Part shown: positions 25,482 through 35,288 of the stretch, in pieces | Layout: every line of letters begins with the position of its first letter | How positions within the stretch are numbered: position 1 is the stretch's first letter | Assembly: GCF_000009625.1 (NCBI RefSeq) | Contig: NC_002678.2 | Location: forward strand, 2,946,001-3,010,000 | Origin: Mesorhizobium japonicum MAFF 303099 | Lineage (GTDB): Bacteria; Pseudomonadota; Alphaproteobacteria; Rhizobiales; Rhizobiaceae | Length of the DNA stretch: 64,000 nucleotides | Reading direction: 5' to 3' | Position numbers and translations under genes: made by a program | Notes under the pieces: generated by a model | The model's input: the letters and a program-made list of their open reading frames with translations, nothing else | What the model was told of the DNA's origin: nothing | Database searches by the model: none

Positions 25482-26540
25482 CTAGCCAATGGTTCTTTCG
25501 AGCATACCCAGCCAATTGCGATACGCGATCTTCTCGATCAGCGCGCGGCCAAAACCACGCGCGGCCAGGGCATCGATCAGCTTCGGCAGGCCGGCGACGT
25601 CGCCGATGACGGCCGGGATCATCGCGCCGTCGAAATCCGAGCCGAGACCGACGCCGTCCTCGCCCAGCGCCTGCAGCAGGGAATCGACATGACGCACCAT
25701 GATGTCGAGGCTGGTGTCGGCATTCATGCGGCCGTCCTCGCGCAGGAAGCCGGTGGCGAAGTTCAGCCCGACCATACCGCCGGACTCACGTATGGCGCCG
25801 AGCTGCCAGTCGGTGAGGTTGCGTGAATGGGTGCAGAGCGCATGCACGTTGGAGTGGGTGGCGACCAGCGGCGCGTCACTGAGACCGGCGACATCGCGAA
25901 AACCCTTCTCGTTGAGATGCGAAAGATCGATCATGATCTTCAGTTCGTTGCACGCCTTGACCAGCGCCTTGCCGGCATCGGTCAGCCCCGGGCCGGTATC
26001 CGGCGAGGACGGAAAGCGGAACGGCACGCCGTGACCGAAAGCATTCGGCCGGCTCCAGACGATGCCGAGCGAGCGCAGGCCGGCGGCATGCAGCACGTCG
26101 AGCATGGTCAGTTCCGGATCGATCGCCTCGACGCCCTCGATGTGAAACACCGCGGCGATCGTGCCTTTGGCCATGGCGTTGCGCACATCGCCGGCGGTGC
26201 GGCAGACGGCCAGAGCCCCGGCCCGTTCCAGCCGAAACAGGATCGAGGCCATCGCCATCGTCGAGTTGAGCGCTTCGGCGCGCGGCACCTCCGGCGGCAG
26301 CGGCTCGCTGTCGCTCGGCGCCAGGGGCACGGCGCTGCGCCTGGCTTTCTCGACCGGCGGCGGAAAGATCGCGAACATGCCGCCGGCAAAGCCGCCCGCC
26401 TTGGCGCGCGGCAGGTCGATATGGCCGCCCGACTTGCCTTCGACGAACAGCTTTTCGACGTCCCTGTCCTTCGATTGATACAGCCTCAGCAGCGTATCGT
26501 TGTGGCCGTCGAAGACGGGGACGAGGTCGGTTTCGGTCAT
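25482..26540 (-). CDS. Membrane-dipeptidase-like metallohydrolase (peptidase M19)
   Basis: The enzyme shows the M19 zinc-site motifs in order: HND near residue 13 (VFDGHNDTLL), FHIEGVEA, IDLSHLNEKGF, VATHSNVHAL and GLGSDFDG. M19 enzymes hydrolyse dipeptides and some amides. An M19 gene also sits in the Pseudomonas glycine betaine/dimethylglycine catabolic region, so its placement at the end of this cluster is notable. I prefer the ATG used here; an in-frame GTG at 26570 would add 10 residues. No signal peptide is visible, so it is cytoplasmic. It converges on the operon that ends with the 81-aa gene. Confidence 0.9.
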   Translation of the reverse strand: MTETDLVPVFDGHNDTLLRLYQSKDRDVEKLFVEGKSGGHIDLPRAKAGGFAGGMFAIFPPPVEKARRSAVPLAPSDSEPLPPEVPRAEALNSTMAMASILFRLERAGALAVCRTAGDVRNAMAKGTIAAVFHIEGVEAIDPELTMLDVLHAAGLRSLGIVWSRPNAFGHGVPFRFPSSPDTGPGLTDAGKALVKACNELKIMIDLSHLNEKGFRDVAGLSDAPLVATHSNVHALCTHSRNLTDWQLGAIRESGGMVGLNFATGFLREDGRMNADTSLDIMVRHVDSLLQALGEDGVGLGSDFDGAMIPAVIGDVAGLPKLIDALAARGFGRALIEKIAYRNWLGMLERTIG

Positions 26541-26581
26541 CGGGGGATCATTCAGTTCGTTTGTCGGCACGGCGAGACATC

Positions 26582-26598
26582 ATATCTAGGCAAGATAT
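26582..26598. promoter_or_regulatory. Inverted repeat upstream of the M19 peptidase gene
   Basis: ATATCT, five bases, AGATAT forms a short dyad 42 bp before the chosen ATG. It is AT-rich against a GC-rich background and lies where a promoter or operator is expected. The binding protein is unknown. Confidence 0.4.
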
Positions 26599-26626
26599 CT
26601 GGTCGCGGCAAATGACAAAGCCAACC

Positions 26627-26661
26627 GGCAGCGGGGACTGCCCCTTTATCCCCCCGCTGCC
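26627..26661 (-). terminator. Hairpin after the acetyltransferase gene
   Basis: GGCAGCGGGG pairs with CCCCGCTGCC across a 15-nt loop, 24 bp beyond the minus-strand acetyltransferase stop. There is no strong T-run, so termination efficiency is uncertain. Confidence 0.45.
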
Positions 26662-26684
26662 TATCGATGAAGCGCCTGCGCCTC

Positions 26685-26984
26685 TTAGTGCTTGAGCACG
26701 TCAGCCCATTCCGCGTGGCGGCGGAACTGGGCGTTGGCGAACGGGCACAGCGGGATGATCTTCTTGCCCGCCGCGCGCGCATCCTCGACGGCGCGGGTGA
26801 CGAGCCGAAGCCCGGCGCCCTGGCCGCGAAAAGCGTCCGGCACTTCGGTGTGGTCGATGATGATCTGGTGTTCACCGATCTTGGTGAAGGTCATCTCGGC
26901 CTCGGCGCCGCCGGGGCCACGCAGCACATAGCGCCCTTTGGAGCCGCGGTCTTCCAGTTCGATTTCAGGCAGTTGGTCGGGCAT
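26685..26984 (-). CDS. Small GNAT-type N-acetyltransferase (COG2388-like)
   Basis: The 99-aa protein contains the compact acetyl-CoA-binding pattern HTEVPDAFRGQGAGLRLVTR and a C-terminal IIPLCPFANAQFRRHAEW, as in the YjdJ/Gcn5-like short acetyltransferases. It lacks substrate-specific additions. It is the last gene of a three-gene minus-strand operon behind a hydrolase and a ring-cleaving dioxygenase, with 2 bp between it and the hydrolase. The target is unknown. Confidence 0.85.
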   Translation of the reverse strand: MPDQLPEIELEDRGSKGRYVLRGPGGAEAEMTFTKIGEHQIIIDHTEVPDAFRGQGAGLRLVTRAVEDARAAGKKIIPLCPFANAQFRRHAEWADVLKH

Positions 26985-26986
26985 GT

Positions 26987-27607
26987 CTAAACTCCTTGAG
27001 CGACACCGGCAAAGAGCCGCCGCGCCGCTTCGATTTCATTTGGCCGCACCTCGTGCCCGCCTTCGTGCCACTCCACTGTGACATCGGCGCCGTCGGCACG
27101 CAAATAGGCCTCGAGCCGCGTCGTCAGGTTCGGCGGGCAGATCGGATCGCGCTTGCCGGCGGTCAGCAGCATGTGACGGCCGGTGAGGCTGCCCTGAACC
27201 TGCGGTTCGAACGGGATCAGCGGATGCATCAGCACCGTGGCGTCGAACAGCTTTGGCTCGGCGAACACCACGGACGCCAATATGTTGGCGCCGTTGGAAT
27301 AGCCGAGGCCAAGCACCGCCGAGGGCTTCGCTGCCTCGACATGCGCCTTGACGAAGGCCGCCATCTTGCTCGTCCCCCGCGCCAGGTCGTCCATGTCGTA
27401 GACGCCCTCGCCGGTGCGACGAAAGAAGCGCGCCGCGCCATATTCGGACACATCGCCGCGCGGCGAGATGATGGTGGCCTGGGGCACGAGATCGCGCCCC
27501 GGCGACAGAAGCTGGCTCTCGTCACCGCCGGTGCCGTGAAAGACGAAAAGCATGGGGCCGCCCGGCGAACCGGGCAGCACCTTGTTGATGTAAGAGTCCT
27601 TGCTCAT
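26987..27607 (-). CDS. Carboxylesterase/phospholipase-type alpha/beta hydrolase (MhqD-like)
   Basis: The 206-aa hydrolase has the oxyanion segment FVFHGTGGDE, nucleophile Ser104 in GLGYSNGANI, an Asp in AGKRDPICPP and a His in EWHEGGHEV. This makes a complete catalytic triad for a small-carboxylesterase fold. In Bacillus the pair MhqO/MhqD is induced by quinones; here the same two types of protein are adjacent (4 bp apart). It may open or process ring-cleavage products. No regulator gene of the MhqR type is adjacent. Confidence 0.88.
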   Translation of the reverse strand: MSKDSYINKVLPGSPGGPMLFVFHGTGGDESQLLSPGRDLVPQATIISPRGDVSEYGAARFFRRTGEGVYDMDDLARGTSKMAAFVKAHVEAAKPSAVLGLGYSNGANILASVVFAEPKLFDATVLMHPLIPFEPQVQGSLTGRHMLLTAGKRDPICPPNLTTRLEAYLRADGADVTVEWHEGGHEVRPNEIEAARRLFAGVAQGV

Positions 27608-27611
27608 GACC

Positions 27612-28544
27612 TCAGCCTTCCAGCTTCTGCAGATGCTGTTCGAGATAGGGCCGCAAATGCTGATGCTGCGTCGGCAGCTTCAGCGCTTCGCCCAGATGCG
27701 CAGTGTCCTCATCGCGGTCGAAGCCCGGCTCGTTGGTTGCGACTTCGAACAGAACGCCGCCCGGCGTGCGGAAATAGATCGCCCAGAAATAATCGCGGTC
27801 GATCACCGGCGTCACGCCGTAGCCCGTGTCCATCAACGCCTTGCGCACTTCGAGCTGCTTGGCGCGGTTCTCGACGGCGAAAGCGACGTGATGCACCGAG
27901 CCGGCGCCGAGATCGGCGAAGGCCGCGGTCGGCAGCGATTCAATATCGACGACATCGGCGCCGTTGCCGTTCTTCACGGCAAGCCGTCTGACATTGCCTG
28001 ATTTGTCGACTTCCTCGTAGCCCATGAACTTCAACAGCTCCTCGGTGGCGCCGCCATCCTTCAGCCTGAGCGAAACCGAGTGAAAGCCGCGGATCGCCTC
28101 ATCGGTCGCAATGCCGCCTTTGGCCCACGGCGCTCTGCTATCGGCCTTGTCCTCGACAAGCGCGAAACCGTCGCCATCGGGGCCGGCGAATCTGAGCCGC
28201 TTCTCACCAAAACTCTCCTCGTGGGAAACACCGCTCACGCCTTCGTCGGCGAAGCGCTTTTCCCAATAGGCGAGCGTGCCTTCCGGGACAGAGTAGACTG
28301 TGGTGCCGACTTCGCCGACGCCGGGGCGGCCCTTGCCGATGTTGGGAAACGGGAAATAGGTCATCACCGAACCGGGCGTGCCAACCTCGTCGCCATAATA
28401 AAGATGGTAGACGTCGGGCGCGTCGAAATTGACCGTCTTCTTGACCCGGCGCAGGCCGAGCTTGTGGGTGAAGAAATCATTGTTCTGCCGGGCATCCCTC
28501 GCCATCGAGGTGACGTGATGGAGACCCTTGATCTGGTCGAGCAT
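27612..28544 (-). CDS. VOC-family ring-cleaving dioxygenase (MhqO-like)
   Basis: This 310-aa protein has two glyoxalase/dioxygenase modules, opening with IKGLHHVTSMARDARQN (first metal ligand His), then GFHSVSLRL and VHHVAFAVENRAKQLEVRKAL, and DRDYFWAIYFRTPGGVLFEVAT near the end. Such enzymes cleave hydroquinone-type rings in quinone detoxification. It is the first gene of the operon with the hydrolase and acetyltransferase. An inverted repeat lies in the divergent promoter region upstream. Actual substrates are unknown. Confidence 0.88.
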   Translation of the reverse strand: MLDQIKGLHHVTSMARDARQNNDFFTHKLGLRRVKKTVNFDAPDVYHLYYGDEVGTPGSVMTYFPFPNIGKGRPGVGEVGTTVYSVPEGTLAYWEKRFADEGVSGVSHEESFGEKRLRFAGPDGDGFALVEDKADSRAPWAKGGIATDEAIRGFHSVSLRLKDGGATEELLKFMGYEEVDKSGNVRRLAVKNGNGADVVDIESLPTAAFADLGAGSVHHVAFAVENRAKQLEVRKALMDTGYGVTPVIDRDYFWAIYFRTPGGVLFEVATNEPGFDRDEDTAHLGEALKLPTQHQHLRPYLEQHLQKLEG

Positions 28545-28656
28545 TGTCTTGCTCCTTCATTGTTGTTTGTGCGGCCCTCGCCGCTGTCCACGCCAATATG
28601 AGGACGCGGCCGCTTGCGGCAAAGGCGGCAAACACAGAATGGACTGTGCTGTAAAA

Positions 28657-28683
28657 GTGAACAATAAAAAGAGCCTTGTTCAC
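28657..28683. promoter_or_regulatory. Inverted repeat in the divergent MhqO/sulfatase promoter region
   Basis: GTGAACAA, 11 bases, TTGTTCAC is a perfect 8-bp dyad in an AT-rich patch, about 113 bp upstream of the dioxygenase ATG and 87 bp before the sulfatase start. The half-site spacing is compatible with a dimeric regulator such as a MarR- or LysR-type protein. Confidence 0.55.
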
Positions 28684-28733
28684 CGAACGACTACCACGGG
28701 CGGTCTTGCGCCCTTGCTGGAAATCGGTTCCAT

Positions 28734-28744
28734 GAATGGCATTC
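28734..28744. promoter_or_regulatory. Short palindrome near the sulfatase start
   Basis: GAATG-G-CATTC is an 11-bp dyad between the promoter region and the chosen start of the sulfatase-type gene. Its small size makes chance occurrence possible. Confidence 0.25.
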
Positions 28745-28769
28745 GACCATGCAGCGAAAGGTATCGCGA

Positions 28770-30323
28770 GTGACAGGAAAAGCCAGACGCCCGAACGTTC
28801 TCCTGATCACCTGCGACCAGTGGCGCGGTGATTGCCTGTCGGCTGCCGGCCATCCCGTGGTGAAGACGCCGAATGCCGACGCGCTGGCCGCCGAGGGCGT
28901 GCTGTTCAAGCAGCATTATGGCGGCGCGGCCCCTTGCTCGCCGGCACGTGCCTGCCTCTATACCGGCCTCTACCAGATGAACAACCGCGTCTGCCGCAAC
29001 GGCTCACCGCTGGACGCCCGTCATGGCAACATCGCGCAGCACGCACGCAGCATCGGCTACGATCCGACGCTGTTCGGCTACACTGACGTGGCGCTCGACC
29101 CGCGCCTGCTGACCTCGGGTGATCCAAGGCTGAAAACCTATGAAGGCGTGCTGCCGGGGTTCACGGTACGCCAGCTGCTGCCGGAGCATCAGAAGCAGTG
29201 GCTCTCCTGGCTGAAGCAGCAGGGCGTCGACGCCAGCGCCGGATCTCCAGGCATCCACCGTCCCGTAGGCGATGAAGACGATGACAGCGTGACCGAGGCG
29301 CCGCCGATCTATTCGAAAGACCATACGCCGGCGGCTTTCCTTGCCGGTGAGTTCATCCGCTGGCTCGGCGAGCAGGAGCAGGCCGCCCCCTGGTTCGCGC
29401 ATCTGTCCTTCATCAGTCCGCACCCGCCTTTCATCGTGCCAGAGCCCTACAACACGCTATACGATCCGGCCGACGGCCCCGCCTTTTACCGCGCCGACAG
29501 CTGGCGGGCCGAAGCGCAGAGCCATCCCTATCTCGCCTATGATCTCAGCCAGCGGAATCGCGCGAATTTCCGCCCCGGCGCCGCAGGCAAGGTGCATGAC
29601 TGGAGCGAGGATGATTTCCGCCGCATCCGGGCGATCTATTACGGCATGATCTCGGAGGTCGATGCACAGCTTGGCCTGATATGGCAGGCGCTCAAGCTTT
29701 CAGGCACATGGGACGACACCATCGTTGTTCTCACCTCGGACCACGCCGAGATGATGGGCGACCATTTCATGCTGGGCAAGGGCGGCTACTTCGACGGCAG
29801 CTACCATATCCCGCTGATCATTCGTGACCCGCGGCATCGCAAGGCGGCCGGCAGCGCGGTCGATCGTTTCACCGAGGCGGTGGATATCTTGCCCACGCTC
29901 ATAGACCTGCTTGGCGAGCCGCCCGAGCCGCATCTCGACGGATGCTCGCTGAAACCATTCCTGAGCGGCGGAAGCCCCGCCGCCTGGCGCGACGCCGCAC
30001 ACTGGGAGTTTGATTTCCGCTCGATCGCGGACGGCGAAGCCGAAGCGCATTTCGGCATTGGCTCGCGCCAGTGCAACCTGGCTGTCATCCGCACCAAAAA
30101 ATTCAAATACGTGCATTTTGGCGGCGGTTTGCCGCCTCTGCTTTTCAACGTCGAGGCAGACCCTGGCGAACTGACCAACCTCGCCACCAGCCCTGCGCAT
30201 CTGTCCACCCGTCTGCAATTCGCCGAGCGGCTTCTCGCCTGGCGGGCCGAACATCTCGACCAGTCGCTGGCGCTGGCGGAGCTGACGGAAAATGGCGTGG
30301 TGGGACATGTCAGCAAGGGAATA

Positions 30324-30338
<15 letters not shown>
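28770..30338 (+). CDS. Sulfatase/phosphonate monoester hydrolase family enzyme
   Basis: From the GTG start, chosen because GAAAGG lies 9 nt upstream, the protein has Asp16 (LLITCDQWRGD) and Cys56 in PCSPARA. This is the sulfatase signature whose Cys is converted to formylglycine. Metal ligands continue in LTSDHAEMMGDH. Blocks such as DARHGNIAQHARSIGYDP, DHFMLGKGGYFDGSYHIPL and KYVHFGGGLPPLLFNVEADP are closer to rhizobial phosphonate monoester hydrolases than to choline sulfatase. An in-frame ATG at 28749 would add seven residues. It has no signal peptide, so acts in the cytoplasm. A modifying (FGE) gene is not in the window. Confidence 0.88.
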
Positions 30339-31699
<1,361 letters not shown>

Positions 31700-31789
31700 G
31701 GTAGTCTCTCCTGGTGCGTGATTTCGTGCACGCCGCGCCCGCTTGAACCGTCGCTGGGAAGATCGGGCGCGGCATCTCCACGGGTTCAC

Positions 31790-31814
31790 AACGTCGTGAC
31801 CATGCTGTTGTTCC
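31790..31814 (-). promoter_or_regulatory. EcfG-type promoter for the PRC-barrel gene
   Basis: On the minus strand GGAAC, 16 nt, CGTT matches the alphaproteobacterial EcfG consensus exactly and is followed by the PRC-barrel gene. Confidence 0.85.
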
Positions 31815-31903
31815 GACAAAATTGGCGTGGATTTCGCGCCGGAAAAACACGCAGCAGTTGCGCGGGCGGCTGTGAACACGCGCTGAATCGCACCGTTTCC
31901 AAC

Positions 31904-31928
31904 GGAACCTTTCCGGCATCGCCACGTT
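31904..31928 (+). promoter_or_regulatory. EcfG-type promoter for the diacylglycerol kinase-like gene
   Basis: GGAAC, 16 nt, CGTT lies 56 bp before the ATG of the lipid kinase gene. It is back to back with the promoter of the PRC-barrel gene about 90 bp away. Confidence 0.85.
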
Positions 31929-31984
31929 TCAGCCTGCGGCTGGGTTCGTCCCGGCCCTTTTGGGCTGACCTAACGGAGCGGGGC

Positions 31985-32905
31985 ATGAAATTTGCTGCGG
32001 TGCTGAACCGGGATGGCGGCACCTTGCGCACCACCGACCTCGCCGCCTTTTCCGACAGGATGCGCCAGACGCTGGAGGCGGCAGGCCATTCCTTGAGCAT
32101 TGACGTGGTTGCCGGCAAGGACGTTGTGGAAACCCTCGACAACGCTGCCTCGCGCCGCGCCGTCGATGTCGTGCTGGCGGGTGGCGGCGACGGAACCATT
32201 TCGGCGGCGGCCGCGAGGCTGATGGGCAAGAAAAAGGCGCTTGCCATCCTGCCGGCCGGCACCATGAACCTGTTCGCGCGTGGCCTGGGCATTCCGCAGT
32301 CGCTCGACGCCGCGCTGAAATCCTTCGCCGACGGTGAGATCATCGCCGTCGACATGGCCACCGCCAACGGCCGGCCCTTCATCCACCAGTTCTCGATCGG
32401 CATGCACGCCAAGATGGTGCAGTTGCGCCAGGGAATGGAATTCGGCTCGCGGCTGGGCAAGATCGGTGCTTCGGCCAAGGCGGCATGGGCGACAATCAAC
32501 AACCCGCCGGCGATGAACGTCACGCTCGCTGTCGGCAAGGCCGAGATGACGGCGCGCATCTCAGGCATCGGCGTCACCAACAATCTGTTCGGCGAAGGCC
32601 ATCTGCCCTATGCGGACAACCCTTCGGGTGGGGTGCTCGGCATCTATGTCACGGTGGCGCAGCAGCGCGCCGAACTGGTGAAATTCTTCTTCGACGTGGC
32701 GCGCGGCAGATGGCGCGACAATGAACATGTCGAAATCCATCAGGCCGACCGCACCGTCCTGAAAATCCATTCCGGCAGCAGAAAGTTCCGCGCCGTCATG
32801 GATGGCGAATTGGTCAGGCTCGAGCGGGAGACGACGATCGAAATCCGGCCCGGCGCGCTGAATGTCCTGGTGCCGGCCAGCATCGCCGCGGCTAAGGCCG
32901 CCTGA
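31985..32905 (+). CDS. Diacylglycerol kinase-like lipid kinase (DAGK catalytic domain)
   Basis: The 306-aa protein has the ATP-binding loop LAGGGDGTISAAA (residues 65-77) followed by AILPAGTMNLFARGLGIP, diagnostic of the DAGK/YegS family, and a beta-rich C-terminal domain (HSGSRKFRAVMDGELVRL). These soluble enzymes phosphorylate diacylglycerol or related lipids at the membrane. I chose this ATG because GGAGCGGGGC precedes it and the conserved domain begins here. An EcfG promoter upstream places it in the general stress response, perhaps for lipid remodelling. Confidence 0.92.
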   Translation: MKFAAVLNRDGGTLRTTDLAAFSDRMRQTLEAAGHSLSIDVVAGKDVVETLDNAASRRAVDVVLAGGGDGTISAAAARLMGKKKALAILPAGTMNLFARGLGIPQSLDAALKSFADGEIIAVDMATANGRPFIHQFSIGMHAKMVQLRQGMEFGSRLGKIGASAKAAWATINNPPAMNVTLAVGKAEMTARISGIGVTNNLFGEGHLPYADNPSGGVLGIYVTVAQQRAELVKFFFDVARGRWRDNEHVEIHQADRTVLKIHSGSRKFRAVMDGELVRLERETTIEIRPGALNVLVPASIAAAKAA

Positions 32906-32934
32906 TGCGATCTCCAACGATGACGGCCGAAAAT

Positions 32935-33108
32935 CTAGCCGCTCGGCGCACTTCCTTGCTGCGTCGCCGGTGTCTTGGCCACCTCGCCATAGATTTCAGC
33001 GATGCCCCAGGCCGCAACGGCCAGAAGCAGCGCGGCGATCAGGATGCGCAAGCCATGCCAGCCCCATCGGCCCTGCCGCGCTTTGTCCTCGGGAATGATC
33101 TTGATCAT
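32935..33108 (-). CDS. 57-aa single-span membrane protein, stress promoter
   Basis: The frame reads MIKIIPEDKARQGRWGWHGL, then a hydrophobic helix (RILIAALLLAVAAWGIAEIY) and a polar tail ending APSG. AAGGACC stands just before the ATG. It is controlled by a perfect EcfG-type promoter 58 bp upstream, which strongly supports it as a real gene. Small membrane proteins of this kind are common in alphaproteobacterial stress regulons. The function is unknown. Confidence 0.75.
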   Translation of the reverse strand: MIKIIPEDKARQGRWGWHGLRILIAALLLAVAAWGIAEIYGEVAKTPATQQGSAPSG

Positions 33109-33165
33109 GGCCGGTCCTTGTTTCGTTTTGCGCCTGTCGGCGCACTCGGCAAATCACGGTCGGGT

Positions 33166-33190
33166 AACGGTTCCTCGTTAGGATGGTTCC
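33166..33190 (-). promoter_or_regulatory. EcfG-type promoter for the 57-aa membrane protein
   Basis: GGAAC, 16 nt, CGTT on the minus strand, exact consensus, upstream of the small membrane protein and divergent from an HWE kinase gene. Confidence 0.82.
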
Positions 33191-33262
33191 GGGAGGCCAG
33201 CTTGTCACGGGCCGGTGCATCGGCAAGACGGCGAAGACCGGCATGGGCATTTGGGGATTTGG

Positions 33263-34795
33263 GTGGATAGCAAGGCGGAAATAGGGGCGAGCCTGCCGGC
33301 CGAGGTAGCGCTCGCGGTCAATGCTGAAGACCGGCTGGCCGTGCTGCACGGGCTGGAGATGCTGGATACGGCGGCCGACCCGGATTTCGACCGCATCACC
33401 AGCCTTGCCGCGGCCGTGATGCAGGCGCCCACCGCCCTCGTCACGCTCGTCGACATCGAGCGGCAATGGTTCAAGTCGTGCTTTGGTCTCGACGAGACCG
33501 AAACCGCGACCGGCATCTCCTTCTGCGCCCACGCCATCGCCGCCGGCGACGAGCCCATGGTGGTGACGGACGCAACGACGGACCCGCGCTTCAGAACCAA
33601 CCCGCTGGTCACCGGCAAGCATCATGTGCGCTTCTATGCCGGCGCGCCGATGGTGGTGGCAGGCGCCAGGATCGGCACGCTGTGCGTGCTCGACCGCAAA
33701 CCGCATGCCTATCCCTCCGGCGCCAAGCTCGATCAGTTGAAGACGCTGGCCGGCCTCGCCGCCAGCTTGTTCACCTTGAAGGACGCGACCCGCAGCGGCG
33801 CCATTGCCGAGGCAGCGCTGGCGCGCGAAGAAAAACGGCGCGCCATCGCGCTCGACGCGGCATCGCTCGCCAGTTGGGCATGGGACATCCGCACCGACAT
33901 GATCGAGTGCGATGTCCGGCTGTCGGAACTGTTCAACCTGCCGCGCTCGACCCGGCTGCGGGCGCGCGACATCCTGACCGCCATCGACCCCCGCGACGTC
34001 TACCAGACCGAAACCCGCTTTCGCGACGCCCTGTCCGGCAGCGACGACTATTTCGGCGAGTACCGGGTGAAGGACTTTCATCCGCCGCGCTGGGTGGCCA
34101 CGCGCGGCCGCGTCATCGAGCGCAACGGCGACGGCAAGCCGACGCTGATCTTCGGCGTCAACTATGACATCTCCGAACGCAAGCTCGGCGACGAGCGGCA
34201 GCGGCTTCTGCTGCGCGAGCTCAACCACCGCGTCAAGAACACGCTGGCGACCGTGCAGGCGCTGGCGACGCAGACCGTGCGCCATGCCCGCCAGCCCAGC
34301 GAATTCCTCGAAGCTTTCAGCGCCCGGCTTCAGGCGCTCGGCATCGCCCACAACCTTTTGTCCGACCGCGAGTGGCGCGGCATCGGCATCCGCGAACTCG
34401 TCCAGATCGAGATCAGGCCCTTTGACACCGCCGACCAGCCGCGCATCACAATCTCCGGCGCCGATCTCTTGCTGTCGCCCGACCAGGCCGTCGGCCTCGG
34501 CCTCATCCTGCACGAACTGGCCAGCAACGCGCTGCAACATGGATCGCTGTCGATTGCATCGGGCAAGGTCGATCTCGACTGGAAGACGCAAGGCAGGAAG
34601 GGCCATCGCCGCCTGGTGGTGACCTGGCGCGAAAGCGGCGGCCCCGAAGTCGCCCCGCCGGAGCGCCACGGCTTCGGCTCGATCCTCATCCGCCGCAGCC
34701 TGGCCAAGGTCATTTCAAGCCAAGTGACCCATGAATTCCGCAGGGAAGGCGTGTTCGCCGAAATAGCGATGCCGCTGGAAGATCTGTCCAAGTGA
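33263..34795 (+). CDS. HWE-family histidine kinase with GAF and PAS domains
   Basis: The protein has a GAF domain (about residues 25-180, with FCAHAI and APMVVAGARIGTLCVLD), a PAS domain (195-305) and an HWE kinase domain with phospho-acceptor His322 in LLRELNHRVKNTLATVQAL, then HELASNALQHG. HWE/HisKA2 kinases commonly act on PhyR or other stress response regulators in this group of bacteria. I chose a GTG start at VDSKAEIG; another GTG at 33215 would add 16 residues. No membrane segment is present. It neighbours stress-promoter genes but has no EcfG promoter of its own that I can see. Confidence 0.9.
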   Translation: MDSKAEIGASLPAEVALAVNAEDRLAVLHGLEMLDTAADPDFDRITSLAAAVMQAPTALVTLVDIERQWFKSCFGLDETETATGISFCAHAIAAGDEPMVVTDATTDPRFRTNPLVTGKHHVRFYAGAPMVVAGARIGTLCVLDRKPHAYPSGAKLDQLKTLAGLAASLFTLKDATRSGAIAEAALAREEKRRAIALDAASLASWAWDIRTDMIECDVRLSELFNLPRSTRLRARDILTAIDPRDVYQTETRFRDALSGSDDYFGEYRVKDFHPPRWVATRGRVIERNGDGKPTLIFGVNYDISERKLGDERQRLLLRELNHRVKNTLATVQALATQTVRHARQPSEFLEAFSARLQALGIAHNLLSDREWRGIGIRELVQIEIRPFDTADQPRITISGADLLLSPDQAVGLGLILHELASNALQHGSLSIASGKVDLDWKTQGRKGHRRLVVTWRESGGPEVAPPERHGFGSILIRRSLAKVISSQVTHEFRREGVFAEIAMPLEDLSK

Positions 34796-34826
34796 CGGAT
34801 CTCTGATTCCAGGCCGGACGCCGGCG

Positions 34827-35279
34827 TTATTTCCCCTCCCCGGGATCGTCGGGCTTCACATTCTCCCGGTAGATGGCATAGGCGGCGAGCGCTATAGCCG
34901 GGCCCAAAATGACCCCGAGGCCGCCTTTTCCCTTGAGCAATGCCGGCAGCACGGCGAGTGCGGCCGTGATGCCGATCGCCTTCATGTCGGCACTGCGCCG
35001 CCTTGCCTCGCGGCGGGTACGGGCACCCGACATCAAACGATGGACCAGAAGAACGAGGCCGGCGATCACCAGAAAGCCGACACCGAAGCCAAGCGCCACG
35101 GCGAACGATCCATAGCGGGCGGCGGCCCAGATATAGGCTGCCCCGACCAGAAAGCCGAGACCGCACAAGGCCGCCAAAGCGGCAAGCGCATAGACGATGG
35201 CCGCCGTACGTGCGCGACGTATGGCGGCCACGGTTTCACCCGAAGCGAAACCCGAGAGCAGGGATGCCAACAGTCCCAT
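34827..35279 (-). CDS. Phage holin-like superfamily membrane protein (stress operon)
   Basis: The 150-aa protein has two close membrane-helix pairs (AAIVYALAALAALCGLGFLV and FGVGFLVIAGLVLLVHRLM, then AALAVLPALL and LGVILGPAIALAAYAIY), as in the putative holin-X/DUF1469-type proteins that often sit with DUF883 proteins in Proteobacteria. It is 9 bp downstream of the DUF883-type gene and shares its promoter. The holin name reflects a fold class, not phage origin; no phage genes are present. It probably works in the inner membrane during stress. Confidence 0.8.
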   Translation of the reverse strand: MGLLASLLSGFASGETVAAIRRARTAAIVYALAALAALCGLGFLVGAAYIWAAARYGSFAVALGFGVGFLVIAGLVLLVHRLMSGARTRREARRRSADMKAIGITAALAVLPALLKGKGGLGVILGPAIALAAYAIYRENVKPDDPGEGK

Positions 35280-35288
35280 TGGGTGGAA

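Noticed and set aside
34827..35279. Prophage signal from the holin-like protein
   Set aside because: No other phage genes are near; holin-like membrane proteins next to DUF883 proteins are common chromosomal stress genes.
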